In this document: one piece after another, positions 9,075-17,678 of the stretch
Layout of the letters: every line of letters begins with the position of its first letter
Position numbering within the stretch: the stretch's first letter is position 1
Assembly (NCBI RefSeq): GCF_023156585.1
Contig: NZ_JALNMI010000005.1
Span: 1 to 64,000, forward strand
From: Subsaxibacter sp. CAU 1640
GTDB lineage: Bacteria; Bacteroidota; Bacteroidia; Flavobacteriales; Flavobacteriaceae
DNA: 64,000 nucleotides
Reading direction: 5' to 3'
Notes under the pieces: generated by a model
Told to the model about the DNA's origin: nothing
The model's database searches: none
What the model saw: only the letters and a program-made list of their open reading frames with translations
Translations under genes and position numbers: made by a program

Positions 9075-10840
9075 TGTCAACAAAGACCAAAGACATATAT
9101 GATGCAAAGCTGTTCAAACGCTTGTTGCAATATATCAAACCTTATAAACTGGTTTTTTATAGCACCTTGGCGTTTGTTGTAGGTTTGGCGGCTTTTGGAG
9201 TCTGGAGACCTAAAGTGCTGCAAGAAGCGATTGATACCAAAATGGCATTGCAAGAATATGATGGTTTTTTGTACTACATTATTCTGATGGTAGTTCTACT
9301 TGTTCTGGAAGTAGTTTGCAATCTTCTCTTTATTTATTATGCCACTTGGTTGGGACAATCAGTTGTAAAAGACGTTAGGGTCAAATTGTTCAAACACATC
9401 ATGTCTTTTAAAATGAAGTATTTTGATAATTCTTCTGTGGGTGTTTTGGTGACAAGAACCGTGACAGATATGGAACGTATTGCTGATGTTTTTGGCGATG
9501 GATTGTTCATGATTTTTAGTGATTTGTTGAAAATGATTGCCATTTCTGGAATGATGCTTTATATGAATTGGTCTTTGGCACTGATTGTTTTCATCACAAT
9601 GCCTGTCATATTATATGCGACCAATATTTTTCAGAAGTATATGAAAATGGCTTTTGAAGATGTTCGAAATGAAGTTTCAAACCTTAATTCATTTGTGCAA
9701 GAGCGAGTAACAGGAATGAAAATACTTCAATTGTTTGCTCGTGAAGAAACCGAATATCAAAATTTTAAGAAAATCAACGAACGTCATAAAAAAGGCTGGC
9801 TCAAAACCGTTTGGTACAATTCGATTTTCTTCCCAATTGCTGAATTTTTATCATCCATCACTTTAGGTCTTGTGGTTTGGTATGGTGGCTTGAATGCCGT
9901 TTTGGATGACACGGCATCACTTGGTGAATTGACAGCCTTTATCATGATGATACCAATGTTGTTTAGACCTTTGAACCAAATTGCCAATAAATTCAATACA
10001 CTTCAAATGGGAATGGTAGCAGCAAACCGTGTCTTCAAAGTGCTGGATACCGATTCTCATATCGATGATGCAGGAACTATTGAAGCGCCACAGTTTAGAG
10101 GCGATATTTCATTTAAGGATGTTCATTTTTCTTATATTGAAAATGAGGAAGTTCTGAAAGGTATTTCGTTTAAAGTGGAATCAGGTCAAACTGTTGCCAT
10201 TGTTGGTGCCACTGGAGCAGGAAAATCTACGATCATCAATCTTTTGAATCGATTTTATGATATTCAAAATGGAAGTATTCTAATTGATGACATCAACATC
10301 AAGGACATGACTTTAAGGTCTTTGAGGGCGCAAATTGCGGTGGTTTTACAAGACGTGTTTTTATTTGCAGACACAATTCTTAACAATATCACCTTGAATA
10401 ATAAGGACATTTCAGAAGAAGAAGTGCATCAAGCCGCAAAAGATATTGGAATACATGATTTTATCATGAGTTTGCCAAATGGTTATCACTACAATGTGAA
10501 AGAGCGAGGCGTAATGCTTTCATCAGGTCAGCGCCAACTTATATCGTTCTTAAGGGCTTATGTTACCAATCCAAGTATCTTGGTTCTGGATGAAGCTACA
10601 TCTTCAGTCGATTCTTATTCAGAGCAATTGATTCAAGATGCTACTGATAAAATTACGAAAGGAAGGACTTCCATAGTCATCGCACATCGATTGGCCACAA
10701 TCAAAAAAGCAGATAATATCATTGTGATGGATGCTGGAAAAATTGTTGAGCAAGGCACACACAAAGAATTGCTCAAGAAAAATGATGGTTATTACCGAAA
10801 TCTATATGAAGTGCAGTTTATGAAAGAGGAAGCGGTTTAA
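9074..10840 (+). CDS. ABC exporter with fused membrane and ATPase domains (MsbA-like)
   Basis: A 588-residue half transporter that forms a homodimer in the inner membrane. The N-terminal half has six membrane helices and ends near residue 330. The ATPase half shows Walker A GATGAGKST, Q-loop VLQDVFLF, signature LSSGQRQL (LSGGQ variant), Walker B ILVLDEATSSVD and the switch His in IAHRL. The family exports lipids, drugs or peptides; the substrate is not readable here. I take the ATG at 9074, which overlaps the truA stop, rather than the TTG one codon earlier. The gene runs 4 bp into the convergent DUF3667 gene. Confidence 0.92.
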   Translation: MSTKTKDIYDAKLFKRLLQYIKPYKLVFYSTLAFVVGLAAFGVWRPKVLQEAIDTKMALQEYDGFLYYIILMVVLLVLEVVCNLLFIYYATWLGQSVVKDVRVKLFKHIMSFKMKYFDNSSVGVLVTRTVTDMERIADVFGDGLFMIFSDLLKMIAISGMMLYMNWSLALIVFITMPVILYATNIFQKYMKMAFEDVRNEVSNLNSFVQERVTGMKILQLFAREETEYQNFKKINERHKKGWLKTVWYNSIFFPIAEFLSSITLGLVVWYGGLNAVLDDTASLGELTAFIMMIPMLFRPLNQIANKFNTLQMGMVAANRVFKVLDTDSHIDDAGTIEAPQFRGDISFKDVHFSYIENEEVLKGISFKVESGQTVAIVGATGAGKSTIINLLNRFYDIQNGSILIDDINIKDMTLRSLRAQIAVVLQDVFLFADTILNNITLNNKDISEEEVHQAAKDIGIHDFIMSLPNGYHYNVKERGVMLSSGQRQLISFLRAYVTNPSILVLDEATSSVDSYSEQLIQDATDKITKGRTSIVIAHRLATIKKADNIIVMDAGKIVEQGTHKELLKKNDGYYRNLYEVQFMKEEAV

Positions 10841-11628
10841 GTTTGTTTTGCTGCTCGTTGTGCTTCAATCATGGTATCCAAATTTCCATTCAAATACCAG
10901 ACTACAAACATTATTATTCCAACAATAAACCAAAAAACAAGCATTAATGCCAAAAAAATGAGAGTTCTCAAGATCATATTTGAAAGATTTAAGTCATATA
11001 ATCTTTTAAGGCAGAATGCGGAATATAAAATCATCAGTCCGACAAAGGCAAAGCTAATTAGCCCAACATTCCAGTTTAACCACATGATAGGAATCATTAA
11101 GACAGATGACGTAAGGGAGAGTTGCGCTTGTATGTACATGAACACAACCAATAACTCTGTATAATTATATTTCTTTAGTCCGAGAAATGTAATTCTAGCT
11201 AAAATAGCATAGAACGGAACATAAAGCATCATAAAAATTGAGTTATATTCCTGAAGAATCGAAACCCATTCTTTTTGCATTTCTTCTTGACCGTTTGCAG
11301 CATACATTGAATAATCCATTATGTCAGGAAAAAATTTTCTTTGGACAAAAACATAAAGTCCAGTGATTGTAACAGCTAATGCAAAATAACTAATGACATC
11401 AACATATTTTTTTCGAGTTCCATTTATATAACTGTCAATGACATCTTCAGGTTTCTTGAAAAGATTTATAAATGTCTGAAAGAACTTGTTGTCGTAATTA
11501 AAAAATGTTTCACTGAAATGAGCAAAAAGATTACCCATCGTCAATCGATTTCGAATTACTCTTCCACCGCAGGAATAGCAATAATCACTATCTTCTAAAA
11601 GGTCGGTTTTACAGTTTTTACAATTCAT
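10837..11628 (-). CDS. DUF3667 membrane protein with N-terminal zinc ribbon
   Basis: A 263-residue protein. It begins MNCKNCKTDLLEDSDYCYSC-GG, a four-Cys zinc-ribbon (residues 3, 6, 17 and 20), followed by the DUF3667 segment (RNRLTMGNLFAHFSETFF) and four to five membrane helices from about residue 78 onward. Function is unknown; the ribbon suggests cytosolic protein contact. It starts directly next to the cdaA stop codon, so it is probably the last gene of the folP - lipoprotein - cdaA - DUF3667 operon. Confidence 0.85.
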   Translation of the reverse strand: MNCKNCKTDLLEDSDYCYSCGGRVIRNRLTMGNLFAHFSETFFNYDNKFFQTFINLFKKPEDVIDSYINGTRKKYVDVISYFALAVTITGLYVFVQRKFFPDIMDYSMYAANGQEEMQKEWVSILQEYNSIFMMLYVPFYAILARITFLGLKKYNYTELLVVFMYIQAQLSLTSSVLMIPIMWLNWNVGLISFAFVGLMILYSAFCLKRLYDLNLSNMILRTLIFLALMLVFWFIVGIIMFVVWYLNGNLDTMIEAQRAAKQT

Positions 11629-12411
11629 TTAAGTCAAAGCTTTCGAAATCAATTTCAATAACTCGTCAGTGTCTTTATACATTACGAACTCACCATTTAC
11701 GATGTATGAAATTTGACCAGTTTCTTCACTTACTACCAAAGCCAAAGCATCTGTTTTTTCTGTAATACCTATGGCAGCTCTGTGACGCAAACCGAACCGT
11801 TGAGGAATGGTACTTTCATTATTAACAGGAAGAATGACACGTGTAGCCTTTACAGTGTTGTTGGCGATAATTATAGCACCATCGTGCAATGGACTGTTTT
11901 TAAAAAAGATGCTTTCGATAATAGGTTGGGTCACTGTGATACTCATTTCATCTCCAGTTCCTGTCAAGAAATCTAGATTGTTGTTACGTTCCAATACAAT
12001 CAGCGCACCTGTATTGGTCGAGCTCATTTTTTCACAAGCTGCCACAATTGCGGAAATATCTGTTTCGGTATTATTTTCGGTTTTGAGGAATTTCATCTTA
12101 CTGAAAAATCTTCTTTGTCCACTTAAATTTGTTGAACCGACCATCAACAGAAATTTCCTGATTTCAGGTTGAAAAACCACAATCAGCGCGATAATCCCAA
12201 CCTTCATAAATCCGTCAAATATGTTATGTAGCATAAACATATTGAGCAGATCGGTCACTTTCCAAATGACATAAATAACTATGATTCCGATGAAAATATT
12301 GACAGCCACTGTGCCTTTGACCAGCTTATAAACATAATATAGAAGAATGGCAACGAGAAAGACGTCGATAAAATCGATGATGCCAAAATCCCAAAATTTG
12401 AGTTTATCCAA
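11629..12411 (-). CDS. cdaA: Diadenylate cyclase CdaA (c-di-AMP synthase)
   Basis: Makes cyclic di-AMP, a second messenger tied to potassium balance and envelope stress, from two ATP. The 260-residue protein has three N-terminal membrane helices (residues about 12-75), then the DAC domain with both active-site motifs: DGA in NSPLHDGAIII and RHR in GLRHRAAIG. Length and order match CdaA rather than DisA. Genes around it are folP, a small lipoprotein and DUF3667, all on the same strand with tiny gaps. No CdaR-like YbbR gene is adjacent, unlike in Firmicutes. Confidence 0.95.
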   Translation of the reverse strand: MDKLKFWDFGIIDFIDVFLVAILLYYVYKLVKGTVAVNIFIGIIVIYVIWKVTDLLNMFMLHNIFDGFMKVGIIALIVVFQPEIRKFLLMVGSTNLSGQRRFFSKMKFLKTENNTETDISAIVAACEKMSSTNTGALIVLERNNNLDFLTGTGDEMSITVTQPIIESIFFKNSPLHDGAIIIANNTVKATRVILPVNNESTIPQRFGLRHRAAIGITEKTDALALVVSEETGQISYIVNGEFVMYKDTDELLKLISKALT

Positions 12412-12446
12412 GGTTGTGTGCTTTGTGTAAATTTAACAAAATATAG

Positions 12447-13133
12447 TTAATCGAAAATATACTCATCATTGGATATGATGGCGTGTTTCAATTTTATTTT
12501 TGAAAGCAGGGATTTATAGTCGATATAATCCTGAAACGTTAAATCTTGATTGAATTTTAAGTAAATGACTCCCATGATTTTATTCTGTATAGAATCCATG
12601 TATTTCAATCTGCTGGAAAATTCAGATTTGACAATTGCCTCTGAATTGATACTGATGGAATCATTTGACTTAAACAAAATACTTAAGATGTGATTTGTTT
12701 CCGAAGGTAAAGTTTCATAAAACCCTTGGCTTTCGACAATACTTTCATCAATACCATCGTGATAGGTGATGTCTGTAAAATCTATAAAGCCAAGATTTTT
12801 AATGGACGTGTCATTACAAGTATAGTAGTTTTTGGTATTTTCGTTTTTGTGCATTTCTGCATTTCTCTTCTTTTCCTGTAGCGTTATTATGGATGGAATG
12901 GCTTGCCTTAATGTCAGCCGTTTGTCCACATTCACAAGCCAGTTGGTAGAAATGATAAGGTTTTTTCGATTTAATTCTACACTGTCTTTTTCAGCTTCAT
13001 TATAGAAAATATAGGCAGAAGATACATCTCTAACATCATGAATACTGGTTTGGTCAATTTCCGGAAGTTGAACAGATTTCTCCTTGCCGCAGGAGAGGAA
13101 GAGTAATATAAAAACTGGAAAAATGTATTTCAT
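12447..13133 (-). CDS. Small lipoprotein of unknown function between folP and cdaA
   Basis: A 228-residue protein with a short lipoprotein signal (MKYIFPVFILLFLSC-G, Cys 15). The mature part is charged, without repeats. One passage (DKRLTLRQAIPSIITLQEKKRNA) and the final ILSKIKLKHAIISNDEYIFD look structured but match nothing I can name; faint resemblance to the periplasmic part of ExbD-like proteins is possible but not claimed. It starts 4 bp after the folP stop and precedes cdaA by 35 bp, so an envelope role linked to c-di-AMP is only a positional guess. Confidence 0.7.
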   Translation of the reverse strand: MKYIFPVFILLFLSCGKEKSVQLPEIDQTSIHDVRDVSSAYIFYNEAEKDSVELNRKNLIISTNWLVNVDKRLTLRQAIPSIITLQEKKRNAEMHKNENTKNYYTCNDTSIKNLGFIDFTDITYHDGIDESIVESQGFYETLPSETNHILSILFKSNDSISINSEAIVKSEFSSRLKYMDSIQNKIMGVIYLKFNQDLTFQDYIDYKSLLSKIKLKHAIISNDEYIFD

Positions 13134-13137
13134 TGGT

Positions 13138-13959
13138 TTATTGTAAATGATCTATCAACTTAACACATTCCACGGCTTCCTTCACATCGTGTACCCTTAA
13201 AATAGATGCTCCTTTTTGCAAGGCCACAGTATTTAAAACCGATGTGCCATTCAGCGCTTCATCAGCTGATGAGTCGAGTGTTTTGTATATCATTGATTTT
13301 CTGGAAAGACCAATCAACATAGGTTTTTCAAGAATTTTTAAAAGCTCTAATTTACTTAAAAGTTCAAAATTCTGTGTTATGTTTTTTGCAAAGCCAAATC
13401 CTGGGTCGATGATGACGTCTATAATTCCATAGCTTCTCGCAGCTGCAATTCGCTCTGAAAAATAATAAATGATATCTTTCACCAAATTGCCATAATTGGT
13501 AAGGCTTTGCATAGTTTGAGGATTACCTTTCATATGCATCATTACGTAGGGAACACGCAGATTGGCAATAGTTTGCAACATAATGTCATCGAGCTTTCCG
13601 GCTGAAATATCATTGACCATACAAGCTCCTGTCTCGACACAACGTTTGGCAACCTCGCTTCGGAAAGTGTCCACGGAAATCAATGTCTCTGGAAATGCAT
13701 TCAAAATCAATTCTACAATTGGAATAATACGTTGCAATTCTTCTGTTTCGCTAACGTCTTTGGCATTTGGCCTTGAACTGTAAGCGCCAACGTCGATAAA
13801 AGTAGCGCCTTCTGACAGCATTTTTTCCACTTGGTTGAGAGCGATGGATTCATCTTGATATTTTCCACCATCATAAAATGAATCAGGTGTAAGATTGAGA
13901 ATTCCCATCACTTTGGGTGTGGATAGGTCAATGAGTTGTCCTTTGCAGTTGATTGTCAT
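13138..13959 (-). CDS. folP: Dihydropteroate synthase
   Basis: Joins pterin pyrophosphate and p-aminobenzoate in folate synthesis; the sulfonamide target. All TIM-barrel signatures occur in order in 273 residues: MGILNLTPDSFYDGG, GAYSSRPNA, ISVDTFRSEVA, VNDISAG, MMHMKGNPQTMQ, IIDPGFGFAKN, LIGLSRKSM and ILRVHDVKEA. The loop residues look ordinary, with no obvious sulfonamide-resistance insertion. First gene of a minus-strand run leading to cdaA; divergent from the DUF1599 gene. Confidence 0.96.
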   Translation of the reverse strand: MTINCKGQLIDLSTPKVMGILNLTPDSFYDGGKYQDESIALNQVEKMLSEGATFIDVGAYSSRPNAKDVSETEELQRIIPIVELILNAFPETLISVDTFRSEVAKRCVETGACMVNDISAGKLDDIMLQTIANLRVPYVMMHMKGNPQTMQSLTNYGNLVKDIIYYFSERIAAARSYGIIDVIIDPGFGFAKNITQNFELLSKLELLKILEKPMLIGLSRKSMIYKTLDSSADEALNGTSVLNTVALQKGASILRVHDVKEAVECVKLIDHLQ

Positions 13960-14069
13960 AAGTTTGATTCCTAATTCGGGATTTTGAGTTCAAGATTTAG
14001 ATTGACATAAATAATTCTCAAAAACTATATGCATAGAAATTCTTGAAAATTTTAGTGTTGTTACTATAG

Positions 14070-14108
14070 AAAACTTTGAACTCTGAACTTTGAACTTTAA
14101 ACTTTTTA
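14070..14108 (+). repeat. Degenerate 7-bp repeat tract
   Basis: About five imperfect copies of GAACTTT (with variants GAACTCT and AAACTTT) stand in tandem between folP and the DUF1599 gene. Such tracts are common between flavobacterial genes; no function is evident. Confidence 0.6.
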
Positions 14109-14138
14109 GGCGAAATTTACGCAAAATTAAATTTTTAA

Positions 14139-14678
14139 ATGTCGAATACGTCAAAACAATACGATGCTGTCATAGAAATATGCAGAACACTTTTCATTAA
14201 TAAAATGTCTGATTATGGCAGCGCTTGGCGAATATTAAGGCTTCCTTCTTTAACAGATCAAATTTTCATCAAAGCCCAACGTATACGTGGATTGCAAGAA
14301 AATAGTGAAAGAAAAGTGGATGAAGACGAAAGCAGTGAATTTATAGGAATTATCAATTATTCCATAATGGCGCTCATTCAACTGGAAAGAGGTGTTGTGG
14401 AGCAACCAGATTTGAAAGTTGACGAAGCGACCAAATTATATGATGAAAAGGTTGCCTTGACCAAAAAATTGATGATGGACAAAAACCACGATTATGGCGA
14501 GGCTTGGCGTGATATGCGTGTCAGTTCGTTGACAGATTTGATTTTACAGAAGGTTTTGCGAGTCAAGCAAATTGAAGATAATAAAGGCAAAACGTTGGTA
14601 AGCGAAGGAATCGACGCTAATTATCAGGATATGATTAATTATGCAGTCTTTGCAATGATACATTTAACAGAAAATTAG
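14139..14678 (+). CDS. DUF1599 family protein, two tandem copies of the domain
   Basis: A 179-residue cytoplasmic protein built as an internal duplication. Residues about 8-90 and 100-178 each contain NKMSDYGSAWRILRLPSLTD- or KNHDYGEAWRDMRVSSLTD-type segments followed by a helix with (N)Y-(S/A)-(I/V)-(M/F)-A-(L/M)-I. Members resemble nucleotide-modifying or pyrophosphatase-like all-alpha proteins, but no activity is proven. DoxX/BT_3928 follows 3 bp later, so the two are an operon. Confidence 0.88.
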   Translation: MSNTSKQYDAVIEICRTLFINKMSDYGSAWRILRLPSLTDQIFIKAQRIRGLQENSERKVDEDESSEFIGIINYSIMALIQLERGVVEQPDLKVDEATKLYDEKVALTKKLMMDKNHDYGEAWRDMRVSSLTDLILQKVLRVKQIEDNKGKTLVSEGIDANYQDMINYAVFAMIHLTEN

Positions 14679-14681
14679 AAA

Positions 14682-15776
14682 ATGAAATACATAGTAAACA
14701 TCGCAAGAATATTAGTCGGAGTACTTTTCATCATTTCGGGATGGATAAAGTTGAATGATCCGCTCGGATTTTCATACAAGCTTCAGGAATATTTTGGGAC
14801 TGACGTTCTGAATTTGCCATTTTTGGAGCCTTATGCTTTGGGCATTTCGATCTTTGTAGTCGTGTTCGAAGTAGTTTTGGGCGTGTTTCTATTGATAGGT
14901 TATAAACCAAAATTCACTATTTGGAGCTTACTTGCGATGATTGTGTTTTTCACTTTCCTGACATTTTATTCTGCATATTTTGATAAAGTAAAAGATTGTG
15001 GCTGTTTTGGTGATGCCTTAAAGTTGACACCTTGGGAAAGCTTTACGAAAGACGTCATCTTATTGGTTCTGATTTTGATAATCTTCTTCGGAATCAAACA
15101 TATCAAACCGATTTTTAGCAAATTTGGAGTAACACTCGTGGCGCTTTTAAGCTTTGTTTTAAGTCTTTGGTTTGGCTATCACGTCTTGATGCATTTGCCG
15201 ACTGTAGATTTTAGAGCGTACAAAATTGGCAACAATATTCAAGAGCAAATGAGTACGCCTGCTGATGCTCCAAAACCATTGATTGAATATTATTATACAT
15301 TCAATGTCAATGGGAAAGAAGAAACTTATACAGTCACAAGTGGTTATCCGGAAGTTGATGGCGAACTGGTAAAAGTGGACTCCAAAATTATTGATGAAGG
15401 TTACGTTCCGCCTATTCAGGATTTTTCAATCGAGTCTGATGATGAGAATTTAACGGATTATTTTCTGGAAGAGCCAAAATTGGTAATGGTAGTAATGTAC
15501 GATTTGTCCAAAGCCGAATGGGAAGGTGTAGAAAAATTGAAAGCAATGTCCGAACAAGCGATGAAGAAAGGTTATAAAGTGATCGGATTGACCTCCTCAG
15601 GAAGCGAAGCAAAAGCAAATTTCAAAGCAGCTCATCAACTTGATTTCGATTTTTATCTATGTGATGAAAAAGTGCTCAAGACCATTGTTCGTGCCAATCC
15701 AGGTGTTGTGGTGTTGAATAAAGGTACAGTGAAGCAAAAGGTACATTGGAACGACATTGATGATCTAAAATTTTAG
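14682..15776 (+). CDS. BT_3928-type DoxX/MauE membrane protein with thioredoxin-like C-terminal domain
   Basis: A 364-residue protein. The first 165 residues hold four to five membrane helices of the DoxX/MauE fold, including KLNDPLGFSYKLQEYFG and the Cys pair KDCGCFGDAL facing the membrane edge. The remaining 200 residues are soluble; from about residue 265 (KLVMVVMYDLSKAEW... GYKVIGLTSSG) the pattern is thioredoxin-like, without a CxxC. The family is thought to take part in envelope redox chemistry, by analogy with MauE. It sits between DUF1599 and the OppB-like permease. Confidence 0.85.
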   Translation: MKYIVNIARILVGVLFIISGWIKLNDPLGFSYKLQEYFGTDVLNLPFLEPYALGISIFVVVFEVVLGVFLLIGYKPKFTIWSLLAMIVFFTFLTFYSAYFDKVKDCGCFGDALKLTPWESFTKDVILLVLILIIFFGIKHIKPIFSKFGVTLVALLSFVLSLWFGYHVLMHLPTVDFRAYKIGNNIQEQMSTPADAPKPLIEYYYTFNVNGKEETYTVTSGYPEVDGELVKVDSKIIDEGYVPPIQDFSIESDDENLTDYFLEEPKLVMVVMYDLSKAEWEGVEKLKAMSEQAMKKGYKVIGLTSSGSEAKANFKAAHQLDFDFYLCDEKVLKTIVRANPGVVVLNKGTVKQKVHWNDIDDLKF

Positions 15777-15837
15777 GTTGGGAGAATACCCAATCGTTGA
15801 GGATTTGAGTCCCATTTTCAAATTAAATGATAAATAA

Positions 15838-16914
15838 CTGATAAAATATCTCCTAAATAAAATATTTTATGCCGCACTTACTTTGTTTGGTGTTGTAACA
15901 GTTATTTTCTTTTTGTTCAATGTTTTACCAGGCGACCCAGCGCAGATGATGCTAGGTCAGAATGAAGACAGTGCACAGTTAAAAATTGTGAAGCAGAAAT
16001 ATGGTTTCGATAAACCTATTAGCACACAATATTTTTATTATTTGAATGATTTGTCGCCACTTTCTTTTCACTCAACAAATGCTTCAGATTATACTTTTTT
16101 GAGCGAAGATAAATATTCAGCAGCGAAATTATTCACTATCGGAAACACCACAACGGTTTTAAAATTTCCGTATTTGCGTGAATCCTTTACAAAACAAGGT
16201 AAAAAAGTTTCGCAGGTCATTGGTGAAACACTTCCCAATACATTTGTGTTGGCAGTATCAGCCATATTGATTGCCATATTTACAGGAATCGTTCTAGGAA
16301 TTGTTTCAGCATTATTCAAAGACCATTGGATAGATAAGTTGATTCAGGTGGTCAGTACAATTGGTATGAGCGTACCATCCTTTTTCAGTGCCATTTTGTT
16401 TGCTTGGTTTTTTGGTTTTGTGTTGCACGAATATACCAATCTTGAAATGACAGGAAGTTTGTATGAACTGGATGATTTCGGCGAAAAGATGCATATTCAA
16501 TTGAAAAATTTGATACTTCCGGCTATTGTTTTAGGAATTCGTCCATTGGCTGTAGTGATTCAATTGATGCGAAATTCATTGTTGGAAGTATTCAATCAAG
16601 ATTACATTCGAACAGCAAGAGCAAAAGGTTTGAGTGAGTTTCAAATCATAAGAAGACACGCGCTTAAAAATGCATTGAATCCAGTGGTTACGGCTATTTC
16701 TGGATGGTTTGCTTCAATGTTGGCAGGTGCTGTGTTTGTTGAGTATATTTTCGGTTGGAATGGACTCGGAAAGGAAATTGTAAATGCATTGAATACACTA
16801 GATTTACCAGTGATTATGGGTTCTGTTTTAATCATAGCTTTAATCTTCATAATTATCAATATTTTTGTAGATATCATATATGTTTGGTTAGATCCAAAAG
16901 TTAAACTTCAATAA
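15838..16914 (+). CDS. OppB/DppB-like ABC permease, apparent non-ATG start
   Basis: A BPD-type inner membrane permease with the usual PGDPA motif after the first helix (NVLPGDPAQMMLG), six helices, and the EAA loop RTARAKGLSEFQIIRRHALKNALNP. Homologues begin with a basic, hydrophobic helix of the KYLLNKIFYAALTLFGVV kind. Here that segment is encoded from 15838, but its first codons are CTG (15838) and ATA (15841); the first standard candidate is TTG at 15883, which would cut the first helix in half. An in-frame TAA at 15835-15837 excludes anything further upstream. No OppC, ATPase or binding protein is nearby, so its partners are elsewhere. tpiA follows after 8 bp. Confidence 0.8.
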   Translation: MIKYLLNKIFYAALTLFGVVTVIFFLFNVLPGDPAQMMLGQNEDSAQLKIVKQKYGFDKPISTQYFYYLNDLSPLSFHSTNASDYTFLSEDKYSAAKLFTIGNTTTVLKFPYLRESFTKQGKKVSQVIGETLPNTFVLAVSAILIAIFTGIVLGIVSALFKDHWIDKLIQVVSTIGMSVPSFFSAILFAWFFGFVLHEYTNLEMTGSLYELDDFGEKMHIQLKNLILPAIVLGIRPLAVVIQLMRNSLLEVFNQDYIRTARAKGLSEFQIIRRHALKNALNPVVTAISGWFASMLAGAVFVEYIFGWNGLGKEIVNALNTLDLPVIMGSVLIIALIFIIINIFVDIIYVWLDPKVKLQ

Positions 16915-16922
16915 AATAAATA

Positions 16923-17672
16923 ATGAGAGCACAGATAGTAGCAGGAAATTGGAAAATGAACAATGATTTGGCAATGACCGAAACGTTGATTACAGAATTG
17001 AAAAATCAAAAGAAAACATCAGATGCCGAAGTGATGATTGCACCAACTTTCACCAATCTTTGGGCAGCTTTTCAAGCATTGCGCCAATTTCCAATTGAAG
17101 TGATTGCACAAAATATGCATTTTGCAGAAAATGGAGCTTATACTGGCGAAGTAAGTGCTGAAATGTTGAAAAGTGTAGGAGTACAAACGGTTATTTTGGG
17201 CCACAGTGAGAGAAGAGCCTATTTTAATGAAACTGATGAACTATTGGCAAAAAAAGTGGATACTGCTTTAAAAAACGAAATGAGAGTGATTTTTTGTGTT
17301 GGTGAAGAATTGAACGATAGAAAATCGGACAATCACGAAAATGTGGTTGAAAACCAAATAAAAAATGCCTTATTCCATCTAGATGCAAACGCTTATGAAA
17401 ACATCGTTTTGGCCTATGAACCGGTTTGGGCAATTGGTACCGGTGAAACTGCCACGCCCGAACAAGCACAGGAAATGCACGCATTCATCAGGAAAACCCT
17501 TTCCAATAAATATAGCAATGATGTTTCTGATAAAGTCTCCATTTTGTATGGTGGCAGTGTGAAACCTAACAATGCCAAGGAAATTTTCTCAAAACCAGAT
17601 GTCGATGGCGGATTGATTGGTGGTGCATCACTTAATGCAAATGACTTTTTTGCGATAGTAAACGCTATTTGA
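16923..17672 (+). CDS. tpiA: Triose-phosphate isomerase
   Basis: Interconverts dihydroxyacetone phosphate and glyceraldehyde 3-phosphate. The 249-residue protein has the substrate Lys in AGNWKMN (N9, K11), the catalytic His in ILGHSERR, the catalytic Glu in VLAYEPVWAIGTG, and the phosphate-binding ILYGGSVKPNN and GLIGGASL loops. Eight bp after the permease gene and convergent with the porin gene, which ends 6 bp away with no room for a separate terminator. Confidence 0.97.
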   Translation: MRAQIVAGNWKMNNDLAMTETLITELKNQKKTSDAEVMIAPTFTNLWAAFQALRQFPIEVIAQNMHFAENGAYTGEVSAEMLKSVGVQTVILGHSERRAYFNETDELLAKKVDTALKNEMRVIFCVGEELNDRKSDNHENVVENQIKNALFHLDANAYENIVLAYEPVWAIGTGETATPEQAQEMHAFIRKTLSNKYSNDVSDKVSILYGGSVKPNNAKEIFSKPDVDGGLIGGASLNANDFFAIVNAI

Positions 17673-17678
17673 TGAGGC

